50,584 nucleotides of DNA from Fibrobacter sp. (GCF_017551775.1 NZ_JAFZKX010000086.1:1-50584); one strand, 5' to 3'. Shown: positions 8,030-17,339, numbered from the stretch's first letter. The notes: a model not told the origin generated them from the sequence alone. Numbers and translations are program-made.

Positions 8030-8647
8030 TTATTCCATCACCAGCGGGGGCATCTTGAGGCCCTCGTGCACCGTCGTGAATGTTCCGCGGAAGTGTCCTT
8101 CGCTGTTGCGCGTGAATTCGAAACGGTTCACCATGGCGTAGCTGAACATGCCTTCCACGAATATGTCGTCGGCAAGCCCGCAGGCGAAGTGCTGGAGCGC
8201 CGCGATGACGCCCGCATGCGTAACCCACAGGAATTCGCCGTCGTCTTCGAGCGTGTCGAGGAATTCTTCCACCCGTCGGTCTACGTCATGGAAGCTTTCG
8301 CCCTGCGGGAACCGGAATCCGCGCCAGTCCTTCATCCATGCCGCCATTTCCGTTCTCGGGGCGGCGGTAAGCTTCTGACCTTCCCACGACCCAAAGTTTA
8401 GTTCGATGATGCGTTCTTCCTTCTCGATCGGGAGTCCCGTCGCCTCGGAGACCTTTTCGGCAAGCCTGAGGCAGCGCAGGAGCGGGCTGCTGAACAGGCG
8501 GCTCGGCTTGGGCTCGGCCTTCAGAAAATCCGCGATGGCGCTGGAGGATTCCTCGGGAAAGGTGTCGGAGACATCAAAATCCAGCCTGCCGTAGCAGACG
8601 TCTTTCGGGTTGTAGGGCTTGGTATGGCGGATTGTCCAGAGGATCAT
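8030..8647 (-). CDS. Histidine phosphatase family protein, alpha-ribazole phosphatase-like
   Basis: A 205-residue protein when started at the ATG at 8645-8647, which places the family N-terminus (MILWTIRHTKP) correctly. It has all histidine-phosphatase signatures: the phosphorylated-His motif IRHTKP, CYGRLDFDVS, SSPLLRCLRLAE, the proton-donor stretch ELNFGSWEG and the second catalytic His in WVTHAGVIAAL. RHT rather than RHG plus CYGxxD is the form seen in CobC, which dephosphorylates alpha-ribazole-5'-phosphate in cobalamin nucleotide-loop assembly. No other cobalamin genes are nearby, so the substrate is inferred. It lies 44 bp after the SRP RNA terminator and no SD sequence is evident. Confidence 0.82.
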   Translation of the reverse strand: MILWTIRHTKPYNPKDVCYGRLDFDVSDTFPEESSSAIADFLKAEPKPSRLFSSPLLRCLRLAEKVSEATGLPIEKEERIIELNFGSWEGQKLTAAPRTEMAAWMKDWRGFRFPQGESFHDVDRRVEEFLDTLEDDGEFLWVTHAGVIAALQHFACGLADDIFVEGMFSYAMVNRFEFTRNSEGHFRGTFTTVHEGLKMPPLVME

Positions 8648-8690
8648 GGTCGATTCGGAATAGAAAAATGGGAACGCTGGTGTCTGCAAA

Positions 8691-8816
8691 TAAAAAAAGC
8701 CCTTTTGGGGCAAAAAGAAAAATCCTAGGCGACCTGAGCACATAAAAATTCACAAGTCCGTTGCTGCTTTCGCCCTGGCGTGTTGCCCGCAAATAGTCAT
8801 TGCGCAGGGCCTAGGA
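8691..8816 (-). ncRNA. ffs: Bacterial signal recognition particle RNA (small SRP RNA)
   Basis: The minus-strand transcript would begin at 8816 with UCCUAGGC, which pairs perfectly with GCCUAGGA (8723-8730 on the map) and closes the molecule. Inside it carries CCUGCGCAA on the 5' side and AUGUGCUCAGG on the 3' side, matching the conserved CCUGCGCAA...AUGUGC-CAGG helix of SRP RNAs. The apex has the domain IV asymmetric loop CAGG/AGCA closing on a GAAA tetraloop, the Ffh-binding site. A consensus promoter places +1 at the helix base, and a terminator hairpin follows. SRP RNA plus Ffh targets nascent membrane proteins to FtsY/SecYEG. The apical helix is only 2 bp, shorter than the usual 3. Confidence 0.88.
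8692..8714 (-). terminator. Terminator of the SRP RNA gene
   Basis: On the minus strand GCCCC-AAAA-GGGC is followed by seven T (8692-8698). The stem is short (4 bp) but the U-tract is strong and the position, 3' of the closed SRP helix, fits. Confidence 0.65.
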
Positions 8817-8822
8817 GCCTTA

Positions 8823-8850
8823 AATATAGATAGAATTCGGCAATTTACAA
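8823..8850 (-). promoter_or_regulatory. SRP RNA promoter
   Basis: On the minus strand TTGTAA (8845-8850), a 16-bp spacer, then TATATT (8823-8828), preceded by TATC as in the tRNA-Asn promoter. The predicted start is 8816, the first base of the SRP closing helix. Confidence 0.75.
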
Positions 8851-8975
8851 GGGATTTTTGTCGGATTTTACAAGAAATTTGGCCTTTTTATGCAAAAAAA
8901 TGCTTTTTTTTGCACGGAAATCTGCCGACTTTGCTGATAAGCAAAATAACACTGGCATGATTGTAAATTTTTGTA

Positions 8976-8981
8976 TATATT
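8976..8981 (+). promoter_or_regulatory. Candidate distal -10 box for the cadherin gene
   Basis: TATATT in an AT-rich tract, preceded 17 bp upstream by a poor TGGCAT. If used it would give a leader of about 220 nt before the ATG at 9206. The region 8851-9049 otherwise holds only A/T-rich runs and no gene that I can see. Confidence 0.3.
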
Positions 8982-9049
8982 AAGGGCGTCGACAGCGGTT
9001 CGGCGATGTTTTTTGGGGTTTTTGATAAAAAAAAGGTTTTGTAATCAAA

Positions 9050-9065
9050 TGTGATGTTGCTCACA
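9050..9065 (+). promoter_or_regulatory. Perfect CRP-type palindrome
   Basis: TGTGA-TGTTGC-TCACA matches the classical CRP/CAP half-sites exactly with the 6-bp spacer, and AAA precedes it. It lies about 100 bp upstream of the proposed proximal start of the giant cadherin gene. This suggests control by a Crp/Fnr-family regulator, which is inference. Confidence 0.55.
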
Positions 9066-9123
9066 CTAAAAGGCAGGATTCGGTAAATCGGGAAATTTTG
9101 CCCCGGTTCTTTGAAAGACCACC

Positions 9124-9151
9124 TTGGAATGTAACATTTTTTTAGTATTTT
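9124..9151 (+). promoter_or_regulatory. Candidate proximal promoter of the cadherin gene
   Basis: TTGGAA (9124-9129), a 16-bp spacer, then TATTTT (9146-9151), predicting a start near 9158 and a 48-nt leader. Confidence 0.4.
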
Positions 9152-9164
9152 TGGGGTCGGTGTG

Positions 9165-9187
9165 AAATGGGTTGGAGTCAACCATTT
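9165..9187 (+). promoter_or_regulatory. Leader hairpin before the cadherin start codon
   Basis: AAATGGGTTG / CAACCATTT form a 9-bp stem (one bulged G) around GAGT, ending in a T-run, 18 bp upstream of the ATG and 13 bp upstream of the GGAG. It could be a 5' mRNA stabiliser or an attenuator. Confidence 0.4.
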
Positions 9188-9205
9188 TTCCGTGTGGTGG
9201 AGAAA

Positions 9206-12200
9206 ATGAACAAATTGAAGTGTTTGGCAGTTTTGTGCGTTGGTCTTATACCGACGTTCGCTTTCGCTAAAGCTAGCGTAGCTCCGTTGCAGTTTGCTGG
9301 GGCGGCAGATTCTTTGGAGAATCAGGCTCGCTGGGATTCCCTGATGAAGTACAAGATCTGGGGAACGGATTCCATCAATATATTCAAGAACGTCAACATC
9401 TCGGATACGATTGGCTACAATGGAACGAAGGGGCGCCTCTATCTCTTAAATGACGAGCATGTTTTGGGTGGTCCGACCATTGTGGGTGGCAACATGGTTT
9501 TCGACAATTCGAATCATGATCAAATTCTTAAGGGTCCGGTGCGTGTAGAGGGAAATTTGCGACTTGGTACTCAGGACTATAACGTCATGGAGGGGACGTG
9601 GTGCGTTCAGGGGAGTATTACATCGCAGTACAACGATGGCGATAGGCAGTGGAACTCTCTGTTGCAGGGCCCCCTGTATACGAATGAAACAAGCACGGTC
9701 TTTACAAAGAAGGTGGGAAACTACGGGGCTTGCCCGGAGGCGGTTCCTCCTCTGGAGGATTTGTCCGTACCTTATTTGTCCGATAATGCCTGGCAGGGTT
9801 CGGACAATCTCATGATGACCAGTACAAGTCCAGAAACAGGGTATATCCATGTTCCTCCTGATTCCGTTGAAAAGAATAAGTATGGGACATATGATAAGTA
9901 CTATAACAATTTTGTTATAAATGGTACCAAGAATAAGGCTCTTTATGTGCTAATGCCTCCTGGCGGCAAGTTGACTAGAATATTCTCGAAGAACGGTTTC
10001 AAATTCGATAATGCCGTGAATGATTTGGTAATTCAGGTGGTATATGTCACCGAGGGCACGAAGTTTGCAAATGGCCAGTGGGATTTGACGAATAAGGCTA
10101 ATTTTACCTACGTGACCAATTCTGATTACTCGGGTAACCTGCTCTTTTACACAAACAGGCCTGTTCAATGGAATTATTGGGATGGAGCTTCATTCCAGGG
10201 CACCTGGATGACGACGGACTCCATTGCTGTCGGCGGTCACTTTAAACTGGCTGGCCAGATTGTTGCAAGATATATTCATTTCTATGCCCATATCAAGGGT
10301 GACTTTCAGTACATGCCTTTCGACCCGCCTTGGATCGATATCAATCCTGAAGCCCGTACATGGGGTACCCTCTATGAAGGTCTTTCTGGCTTGCAGCCGC
10401 TTAGCATTTCTTTGAACGAAGCCCCGACGACCGACGTCACCTTCAAGTATTGTTTTATTTTCAATGGTAATCAGGCGAACAACAGGGATACGGACCCAGA
10501 TTCATTGAATGCGTTTGCCAGCTTGGACGATGTCGTCACATCGGGGATTCCTATTTGTAATGGAGCCAATTCTACCAGCTACGAGACGGTGACGTTCCCC
10601 AAGGGACATAAGACGCCGACAAAGGCAGTTGCGGTTGCGGTCAAGGACGAACTCATCGAGGAATGGGGCGAAATGTTCACGATTCGCGTGTTCGACATGG
10701 TGGGCGCCGTGCTCCCGAACAAGAGCCGTGAAGGCGAGTTCCTAATCGAAATCGTGGACGACGACAAGGCCCCTACCAGCAAGGATACTGTATTTGTTGG
10801 CCTTGAAGATACGGACAATGCGTTTGTCCGGTTCCCGGCCTATACGGGTAACGGGCTTCCTCTGACGGATTATTATGTGAAGATTGAATCGCTGCCGATG
10901 CACAACAGCAGTGTCGCCGGTACGTTGATTTATGACGGCAACGTCGTGGATGCCGATGCAATTTCTGCGGGTCTCGTGATTCCAAGCGCCGACCTCGGTA
11001 AGCTCACGTATCGTGGAAACCCGAATGCGTACGGAACGGATGTCGCCTCGTTCATCTTCAGGATTATCAACAAGGGTGTCCCCGCTGTCAGCAGCAATCT
11101 TGTCCGTATTAACCTCAATCCGGTGAACGACGCCCCGAAGGTGAGAGACACAACGTTCACGGTCAAGGAAAACGTCGCAGGTCAAACGACTCCCAATGCG
11201 GTGAACGGCAAAATTCCCGTGACGGATGTGGATGATAGCCAGTTTAAGTACGCCTTTGATAATACGGATGCGAACTACGCCAAGGTGACCTCCTTGTATA
11301 CCATCAATTCGAAGACGGGCAAGATTTCCGTGAAGAGCGGTGTCTTGCTGAATTACGAATCGGCGGACAGCCTCTTGAAAATCAAGGTGAATGTTACGGA
11401 TTCCGCATCCACGACTAACGGTACCGGTAAGATTACGGTCAAGTCCACTGTGACCATCCAGATTCTTGATGTCAACGACAAGCCGGTCATTAGAGACACG
11501 ACTTTGACGGTTGCGGAGAATTCGCCTGCAGGTACCGAAGTGGGCAAGGTTACCGCGACGGACGAAGACACCTGGAAGGTGCTTACCTTCTCGCTTGCCG
11601 ATATGTCGGGAAATAGTGGTGCAGCGCAGCTCTTTACGATCAATTCGGACGGCATGATTAAGGTGGCTACGGGTGCCAAGCTCGATTACGAGACGAAGAA
11701 GGAATACAAACTCTACGCCATCGTGACGGACAATGGTGCCTCTAAGGGCTTTACGAACCTGAAGGATACCGCCATAGTCACAATCAAGATTACGGACAAA
11801 AATGATCCGCCCATCATCGTCGATATCAAGGACAATTATAACGTTGTCGAAAATACCAAGACCGGGACTGTTTTTGCCCAATTCAAGGTTGTCGATGTGG
11901 ATGCGGCCGATGGCAGCACTACTTTGAGCGCAACTGTCAAGGACAAGAACCCGGTTTCGGGCTCTGTTACTGCCGACCAGCTCTTCGGAGCTTCCGTCGC
12001 GGCATACAATGGCGATACAGTGTATGTCAAAATATTCGTGAAGGATAGCGCCCTCTTGAACTACGAAGCGCTGTTCAAGGCCGATACGGTTAGCTACAAT
12101 GTGACCCTGTCCATAAAGGATGCCAATGGTGGCACCGGAAGCAACACCGTTACCGCCGATACGAAGATCTTCGTGACCGATGAAAACGAAGTCCCGACTA

Positions 12201-15200
12201 TCGATGATGGCTCGTTTACCGTTGCCGAAAACGCTCCTGCGGGAAGGCTTGTGGGTACCGTCAGCGCTTCTGACCCGGATACCTATAATGCGGTCTACAA
12301 AAAACTCACGTACTCGCTTGTCGGCACTTCTGACCGTTATGCGGTTGCAAGCGGTACCGGCAAGATTACGGTGAAGCAAGGTGCGGTAATTGACTACGAG
12401 ACGACTCCGAACCACAAGGATACCATCAAGGTCCGCGTTAAGGACGGCGGTGGACTCGTGTCGAGGATTGCGACCATCGAAATTACCATTACCAACACGA
12501 ACGAGAACCCGGAGCTCAATTGCGTTACGGGCGATACCAAGTGCAACGGCCCGTTCGAAATTGCCGAAAATTCCGCTACGGGAACCGTCATCCACACGTT
12601 CGCGATTTCTGACGTAGACGGAAACGATGCTGGCCTGCTGAAGGTTGAACTTGCCGACAAGAATGGCAGCAATGCGAAGACGCTCTTCGACGTGAAGACG
12701 AATGACGCGAATACGGAAATGATTGTCTTTGTAAAGGACAGTTCGAAGCTCGACTACGAGACCGTGGATGCCCAGTATGTCGTGATCCTTACGGTGAAGG
12801 ATGCGGGCAATGCGACTGACACGCTTATACGTACCATCAAGGTGAAGGACGTGAACGAACGCCCGACGATTTCGGACAAGACTGTCACGAAGCCCGAAAA
12901 CCTCCCGAAGGACGCCCTCGTTGCGGAACTTACCGCGACCGACCCGGATACGAAGCATGTGGCGGAATTCGGTCACCTGGATTACAGCATCATCACGCAG
13001 AACACTCCGTTCTGGATGGATTCGAACAAGGTGAAGGTCGCCGACTCTACGAAGCTCGATTTCGAGACGACTCCGACCATCAAGTTCAAGGTGGAAGTCA
13101 AGAACTGCACGAAGAACTCCTCTACGGGCATGTTCACCGTGGGTTGCCTTACCGATACCGCCCTCGTGACGGTCAAGCTCACGAACGTGAACGAGAATCC
13201 GGAACTCAAGTGCGTTACGGGCGATACCAAGTGCAACGGCCCGTTCGAGATTGCTGAAAATTCCGCTACGGGAACCGTCATTCACACGTTCGCGATTTCT
13301 GACGTGGACGCAAACGATGCGGGCCTGCTGAAGGTTGAACTTGCCGACAAGAACGGCGGCAATGCGAAGACGCTCTTCGACGTGAAGACGAATGCCGCGA
13401 ATACGGAAATGATTGTCTTTGTAAAGGATAGCTCGAAGCTCGACTACGAGACCGTGAATGCCCAGTATGTCGTGATCCTTACGGTGAAGGATGCGGGCAA
13501 TGCGATTGACACGCTCATACGTACCATCAAGGTGAAGGACGTGAACGAACGCCCGACGATTTCGGACAAGACGGTCACGAAGCCCGAAAACCTCCCGAAG
13601 GACGCCCTCGTTGCGGAACTTACCGCGACCGACCCGGATACGAAGCATGTGGCTGAATTCGGTCACCTGGATTACCGCATCATCACGCAGAACATGCCGT
13701 TCTGGATGGATTCGAACAAGGTGAGGGTGGCCGACTCTACGAAGCTCGATTTCGAGACGACTCCGACCTTCAAGTTCAAGGTGGAAGTCAAGAACTGCAC
13801 GAAGAACGCCTCTACGGGCAAGTTTACCGAGGGCTGCCTTGCCGATACGGCTGACGTGACGGTCAAGCTCTCTGACGTGAACGAAAATCCGGAAATTATC
13901 GTGGACGATGGTCCCGATGGTGACGACGACACCGACTCGCTCTGCATCGCATACTGCGATACGACTGGCCGTGGCGTCGATCCGGAAGGCAAGAAGACCC
14001 TTACCGTGGGTGTCAAGGAAAACGTGCCGCAGGCGACTGTCGTACTTTCGTACGTCGTTAACGACCAGGATGCCGGCGATATCAACGGCCTGAAGGTCAA
14101 GTTGCTCGACAACAAGAATACTGGCGTCGATTCCCTCTTTAAGGTCGATCTCGTGAAGGACACGCAGAGCGGCAAGAAGAAACTTGTCATTACCGTGCTG
14201 GACAGCTCCAAGCTCGATTACGAGACGATTAACCCGAGGCACGAGGTGACGATTGTCCTTACCGACCCGGATGGCCTTACGGATTCGCTCGTGCGCATTA
14301 TCGAAGTGCTTGACGTGAACGAACCGCCGACCTTCGAATCTTGGCCGTTCGAATTCGAGGAACATAATGAGCCGGGTGCCATTGTCGGCCATGTCGAACA
14401 TGGTGTCGATGTTGACACGACAGCTATTTCGGGAATCAGCATCCCCGCGTACTACGAGAACGACAAGTTCGAATTGACGGGTGGTGCCGACGGTGCCGAT
14501 ACGCTGTTCAAGCTTTTGAAGAACGGCGACCTGGTTGCCCTGAAGAGATTCAACTACGAGACGGACCCGCACGAATATGTCATCTACATTTCCCTGATGG
14601 ATACGTTGATGCCTGAACTCGTCGAGACCGATACGGTTTATATTACGCTCCTCGATATCAACGAAAATCCGACAATCCTTACGGACTCCGTGCGTGTCGA
14701 AGAAAACGCGAAGAAGGGTACAGTCGTCGATACCCTCGAGGCGAAGGATCTCGACCTGTACGATACCGTGCTGACCTTTACGCTGGTCAAGGATACGAGC
14801 GGATGCTTCGAAGTCTCCAAGAGCGGCGTGATTACCGTGAAGGCCGACCGCTGCAAGAACCTGGATTACGAAAAGAATCCGGAACTCCCGATTACGGTGA
14901 AGGCGACCGACTCCAAGGGCGGTTCCGATACCAAGATTATTGCTGTGAAGATTACGGACGTGAACGAGGCTCCGGAAGTCGACGACCAGACTATCTACGT
15001 GGATGAAGACGAGAAGATTGGAACGGTTATCGATACGATCGAGGCTAGGGACCCCGATAAGGATCCGAAGTACAGCGATATCACGTACACTGCCATCGAC
15101 GGCGATACCTTGGTGTTCCGTATCGATCCGAAGACGGGCGAGGTCATCTTGCGGGATACCCTCGATTACGAAAAGAAGTCGGAATACAAGCTCATTGTCG

Positions 15201-17284
15201 AGGTCTCCGATGGCGAGTATGCGGATACGGCGACGGTCACCATCAAGGTGAAGAATGTCTACGAACAGCCCAAGGTCGATATCATCATCGCCGAGACGGT
15301 GGATTCGACGTGGCATTATCCGGATACCCTCTACATCAACAACAAGACTCTGTGCATTGAATGGGTCGCCATGAACCGTGTTTCCGAAGAAAAGCTGAAG
15401 GACTCTACGGAATGCGGCATCGAACTCGAGGAAGGCGAGAACATCATCATCCGCAAGTTCGAAGACCCGACGATGGATACTCCGGGTGTCGATACGCTCG
15501 TGGTATACGTGAGCACGAAGTCCCCGGTGGTCACGATCCGCAAGGTCGAAGACGAACTGCCTGACCCGAACATCTTTACCGTGGTGGAAGAAGCCGCGAA
15601 GAGTGATACGGCATTCTACGTGAATACCCCGATTAACGAGATTGTCGTGACGGTCAAGGATCCGGACGAAAAGACCAACGAATCCTTCACGATGAAGCTC
15701 GACTTGGAACCGTTGAAGATTCCGTCCAAGACGTACAAGACGCTTGGTGATATTGCGGACTTCAGCATTGCCTTGAGCGACAAGCCGTCTTCGAAGGTGA
15801 CGCATACGCCGGTCAACGGTGAGAAGATTGCCGTCAGCTACACGGAGAAGGTGAACGGGAAGGAACTTCTGATTACCTACTACACCGACATGAAGGGCGA
15901 ACCGCTCGAGAATGAAGACGGCGTGGTGGAAATGACTATCACCTGTACCGAGAACATAAACGGTACTGACGTGAAGTTCTCTTACCAGGCCGATGCCGTT
16001 ACCGGTGCCGTTATCAAGACATCGGGCGGATACGTGAAGGCCAAGGATTCGACGGGCAAGGCCGCCGAGAACCAGGTGGTCTACACGGTTTCTTATGAGA
16101 CTGTGGACAAGGCCGGCAACGTCGTGCACATCTCTTACGGCGTGGATGCCGAGGGCAATATCGTGAGAAACGAGTTCGGCAGCATCGGCTACGAGGTTAC
16201 GTACTCCTTCACGAACAAGTACGGCAACACCGCAACGCAGTCTGTATTCGTAGTGATCGACCAGGTGCCGCCCAAGGTCAAGATCCTGTACCCGACTAAC
16301 GGCGAAATTATCTACTCGAACTTTGTCGATGTGAAGTGGACTGTGGACCTCGGCGATGGCAACGGCCCGGATGTCCAGGATACGCTCGTGACGCAGAGCC
16401 TCAAGAAGGGCGGAAACGTTATCGTACGCATGTACCGCGACAAGGCGGGCAACATAGCGAGCGATACGGTGCGTGTCGTCATGAAGAACGCGAAGGAAGT
16501 TGCAATCTCCGTCGAACAGCCGGTTACCGAAATTTCGAAGGACAAGGTTGCTGATTACTACGCAAAGAGCGAGCCTGAAGAAGGCGAGACCTTTGCTGTG
16601 ACCATCTACAACACGAAGTCCAAGAAGGAAATCGAAACCCTCGTGGGTGGTGACTTCGAAACCAAGGAAGGTAACGGTGATGAACCGTATGAAGGCCTTG
16701 ATGGACACCTCGGACCGACGCTCGCTATCGATGCTAAGGCTCCGACGTTCAACGAAGTGGGTGGCCTCGCCACGCTCGACGACTTGGTCAGCAAGGAAGG
16801 CCTCGTGATGCTTGACGGTGTCAACGCTGCCAAGAGCGAGAAGATGCCTGTCGCGGAATACGTGGAAGAGTACTGCTCCGCCGCCTTTGCCGAAAAGGTG
16901 GGCAGCGACCTGAGCCGTGCGAACTTGTATGAAACCGAAATGCACGTGAAGATCTGGATCTACACGACTCTCGGTCAGTTTGTGGATTACTACTCCTTCA
17001 CGCAGGAACTTAACGATCCTGACTACGTGAACGATGCCGGTCTCCTGACGCTGTACTTCGAATTGAAACCGGATAGGGATGGCAATGTCCGTACGAAGAA
17101 CGGTCGTCTCATGGCAACGGGCGCTTACATCTACAAGACCGAAGTCGACATGAGGTCTGAATTGCAGTGTACGCTCCCGCCTGTGAAGGATGAATCGGCG
17201 AAGTCCTTGAAGAAGGGCGATGTCCGCAAGGTCAAGGAAGACATGCTGAAGAACTTCGGCTACAAGCGACCGGAAAAGAAGTAA
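9206..17284 (+). CDS. Giant secreted cadherin-repeat adhesin-like protein (2692 aa)
   Basis: I start at the ATG at 9206 (GTGGAG just upstream); the ATG at 9167 lacks an SD sequence and would precede the signal peptide MNKLKCLAVLCVGLIPTFAFA. Residues about 30-390 form a beta-rich N-domain, and about 400-520 a Calx-beta-like domain (ends EFLIEIVDDDKAP). About 648-2020 hold roughly twelve cadherin repeats with calcium motifs (AEN/EEN, DPD/DVD and DVNEAPE, DKNDPPI, NTNENPE linkers). Ig-like domains follow, then a C-terminal module (VKIWIYTTLGQFVD...TGAYIYKTEV) like FlgD/T9SS-type tails, ending in a basic segment KRPEKK. It should be surface-exposed and calcium-stiffened, for cell-cell or fibre contact (inference). 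Two cadherin pairs are a recent 690-bp duplication. A strong terminator follows; the FecR/barrel genes downstream may be partners. Confidence 0.88.
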   Translation: MNKLKCLAVLCVGLIPTFAFAKASVAPLQFAGAADSLENQARWDSLMKYKIWGTDSINIFKNVNISDTIGYNGTKGRLYLLNDEHVLGGPTIVGGNMVFDNSNHDQILKGPVRVEGNLRLGTQDYNVMEGTWCVQGSITSQYNDGDRQWNSLLQGPLYTNETSTVFTKKVGNYGACPEAVPPLEDLSVPYLSDNAWQGSDNLMMTSTSPETGYIHVPPDSVEKNKYGTYDKYYNNFVINGTKNKALYVLMPPGGKLTRIFSKNGFKFDNAVNDLVIQVVYVTEGTKFANGQWDLTNKANFTYVTNSDYSGNLLFYTNRPVQWNYWDGASFQGTWMTTDSIAVGGHFKLAGQIVARYIHFYAHIKGDFQYMPFDPPWIDINPEARTWGTLYEGLSGLQPLSISLNEAPTTDVTFKYCFIFNGNQANNRDTDPDSLNAFASLDDVVTSGIPICNGANSTSYETVTFPKGHKTPTKAVAVAVKDELIEEWGEMFTIRVFDMVGAVLPNKSREGEFLIEIVDDDKAPTSKDTVFVGLEDTDNAFVRFPAYTGNGLPLTDYYVKIESLPMHNSSVAGTLIYDGNVVDADAISAGLVIPSADLGKLTYRGNPNAYGTDVASFIFRIINKGVPAVSSNLVRINLNPVNDAPKVRDTTFTVKENVAGQTTPNAVNGKIPVTDVDDSQFKYAFDNTDANYAKVTSLYTINSKTGKISVKSGVLLNYESADSLLKIKVNVTDSASTTNGTGKITVKSTVTIQILDVNDKPVIRDTTLTVAENSPAGTEVGKVTATDEDTWKVLTFSLADMSGNSGAAQLFTINSDGMIKVATGAKLDYETKKEYKLYAIVTDNGASKGFTNLKDTAIVTIKITDKNDPPIIVDIKDNYNVVENTKTGTVFAQFKVVDVDAADGSTTLSATVKDKNPVSGSVTADQLFGASVAAYNGDTVYVKIFVKDSALLNYEALFKADTVSYNVTLSIKDANGGTGSNTVTADTKIFVTDENEVPTIDDGSFTVAENAPAGRLVGTVSASDPDTYNAVYKKLTYSLVGTSDRYAVASGTGKITVKQGAVIDYETTPNHKDTIKVRVKDGGGLVSRIATIEITITNTNENPELNCVTGDTKCNGPFEIAENSATGTVIHTFAISDVDGNDAGLLKVELADKNGSNAKTLFDVKTNDANTEMIVFVKDSSKLDYETVDAQYVVILTVKDAGNATDTLIRTIKVKDVNERPTISDKTVTKPENLPKDALVAELTATDPDTKHVAEFGHLDYSIITQNTPFWMDSNKVKVADSTKLDFETTPTIKFKVEVKNCTKNSSTGMFTVGCLTDTALVTVKLTNVNENPELKCVTGDTKCNGPFEIAENSATGTVIHTFAISDVDANDAGLLKVELADKNGGNAKTLFDVKTNAANTEMIVFVKDSSKLDYETVNAQYVVILTVKDAGNAIDTLIRTIKVKDVNERPTISDKTVTKPENLPKDALVAELTATDPDTKHVAEFGHLDYRIITQNMPFWMDSNKVRVADSTKLDFETTPTFKFKVEVKNCTKNASTGKFTEGCLADTADVTVKLSDVNENPEIIVDDGPDGDDDTDSLCIAYCDTTGRGVDPEGKKTLTVGVKENVPQATVVLSYVVNDQDAGDINGLKVKLLDNKNTGVDSLFKVDLVKDTQSGKKKLVITVLDSSKLDYETINPRHEVTIVLTDPDGLTDSLVRIIEVLDVNEPPTFESWPFEFEEHNEPGAIVGHVEHGVDVDTTAISGISIPAYYENDKFELTGGADGADTLFKLLKNGDLVALKRFNYETDPHEYVIYISLMDTLMPELVETDTVYITLLDINENPTILTDSVRVEENAKKGTVVDTLEAKDLDLYDTVLTFTLVKDTSGCFEVSKSGVITVKADRCKNLDYEKNPELPITVKATDSKGGSDTKIIAVKITDVNEAPEVDDQTIYVDEDEKIGTVIDTIEARDPDKDPKYSDITYTAIDGDTLVFRIDPKTGEVILRDTLDYEKKSEYKLIVEVSDGEYADTATVTIKVKNVYEQPKVDIIIAETVDSTWHYPDTLYINNKTLCIEWVAMNRVSEEKLKDSTECGIELEEGENIIIRKFEDPTMDTPGVDTLVVYVSTKSPVVTIRKVEDELPDPNIFTVVEEAAKSDTAFYVNTPINEIVVTVKDPDEKTNESFTMKLDLEPLKIPSKTYKTLGDIADFSIALSDKPSSKVTHTPVNGEKIAVSYTEKVNGKELLITYYTDMKGEPLENEDGVVEMTITCTENINGTDVKFSYQADAVTGAVIKTSGGYVKAKDSTGKAAENQVVYTVSYETVDKAGNVVHISYGVDAEGNIVRNEFGSIGYEVTYSFTNKYGNTATQSVFVVIDQVPPKVKILYPTNGEIIYSNFVDVKWTVDLGDGNGPDVQDTLVTQSLKKGGNVIVRMYRDKAGNIASDTVRVVMKNAKEVAISVEQPVTEISKDKVADYYAKSEPEEGETFAVTIYNTKSKKEIETLVGGDFETKEGNGDEPYEGLDGHLGPTLAIDAKAPTFNEVGGLATLDDLVSKEGLVMLDGVNAAKSEKMPVAEYVEEYCSAAFAEKVGSDLSRANLYETEMHVKIWIYTTLGQFVDYYSFTQELNDPDYVNDAGLLTLYFELKPDRDGNVRTKNGRLMATGAYIYKTEVDMRSELQCTLPPVKDESAKSLKKGDVRKVKEDMLKNFGYKRPEKK
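12497..13876 (+). repeat. 690-bp tandem duplication (two copies) inside the cadherin gene
   Basis: Copy 1 spans about 12497-13186 and copy 2 about 13187-13876, an exact 690-bp offset (230 codons). Each copy encodes two cadherin repeats plus a Cys-containing loop (CVTGDTKCNGPFEIAENSA). The copies differ at only a few percent of bases by eye, so the duplication is recent or kept uniform by gene conversion. Confidence 0.92.
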
Positions 17285-17306
17285 GTTTTTCTTAATATTT
17301 TTGATA

Positions 17307-17339
17307 GTAACCCCTTGAATACCAAGGGGTTACTTTTTT
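17307..17339 (+). terminator. Strong terminator after the cadherin gene
   Basis: GTAACCCCTTG / CAAGGGGTTAC form a perfect 11-bp stem with a 5-nt loop followed by seven T, 22 bp after the stop codon. It separates the cadherin gene from the FecR-headed unit. Confidence 0.93.

Noticed and set aside
8648-8816. Cobalamin riboswitch upstream of the CobC-like gene
   Set aside because: No B12-box-like sequence is seen, and the region folds as an SRP RNA ending in its own terminator.
10742-16945. A 2067-codon open frame antisense to the cadherin gene
   Set aside because: It mirrors the sense gene, lacks any recognisable domain and has a His/Arg/Val-rich composition typical of reverse-frame shadows in biased, repetitive coding DNA.
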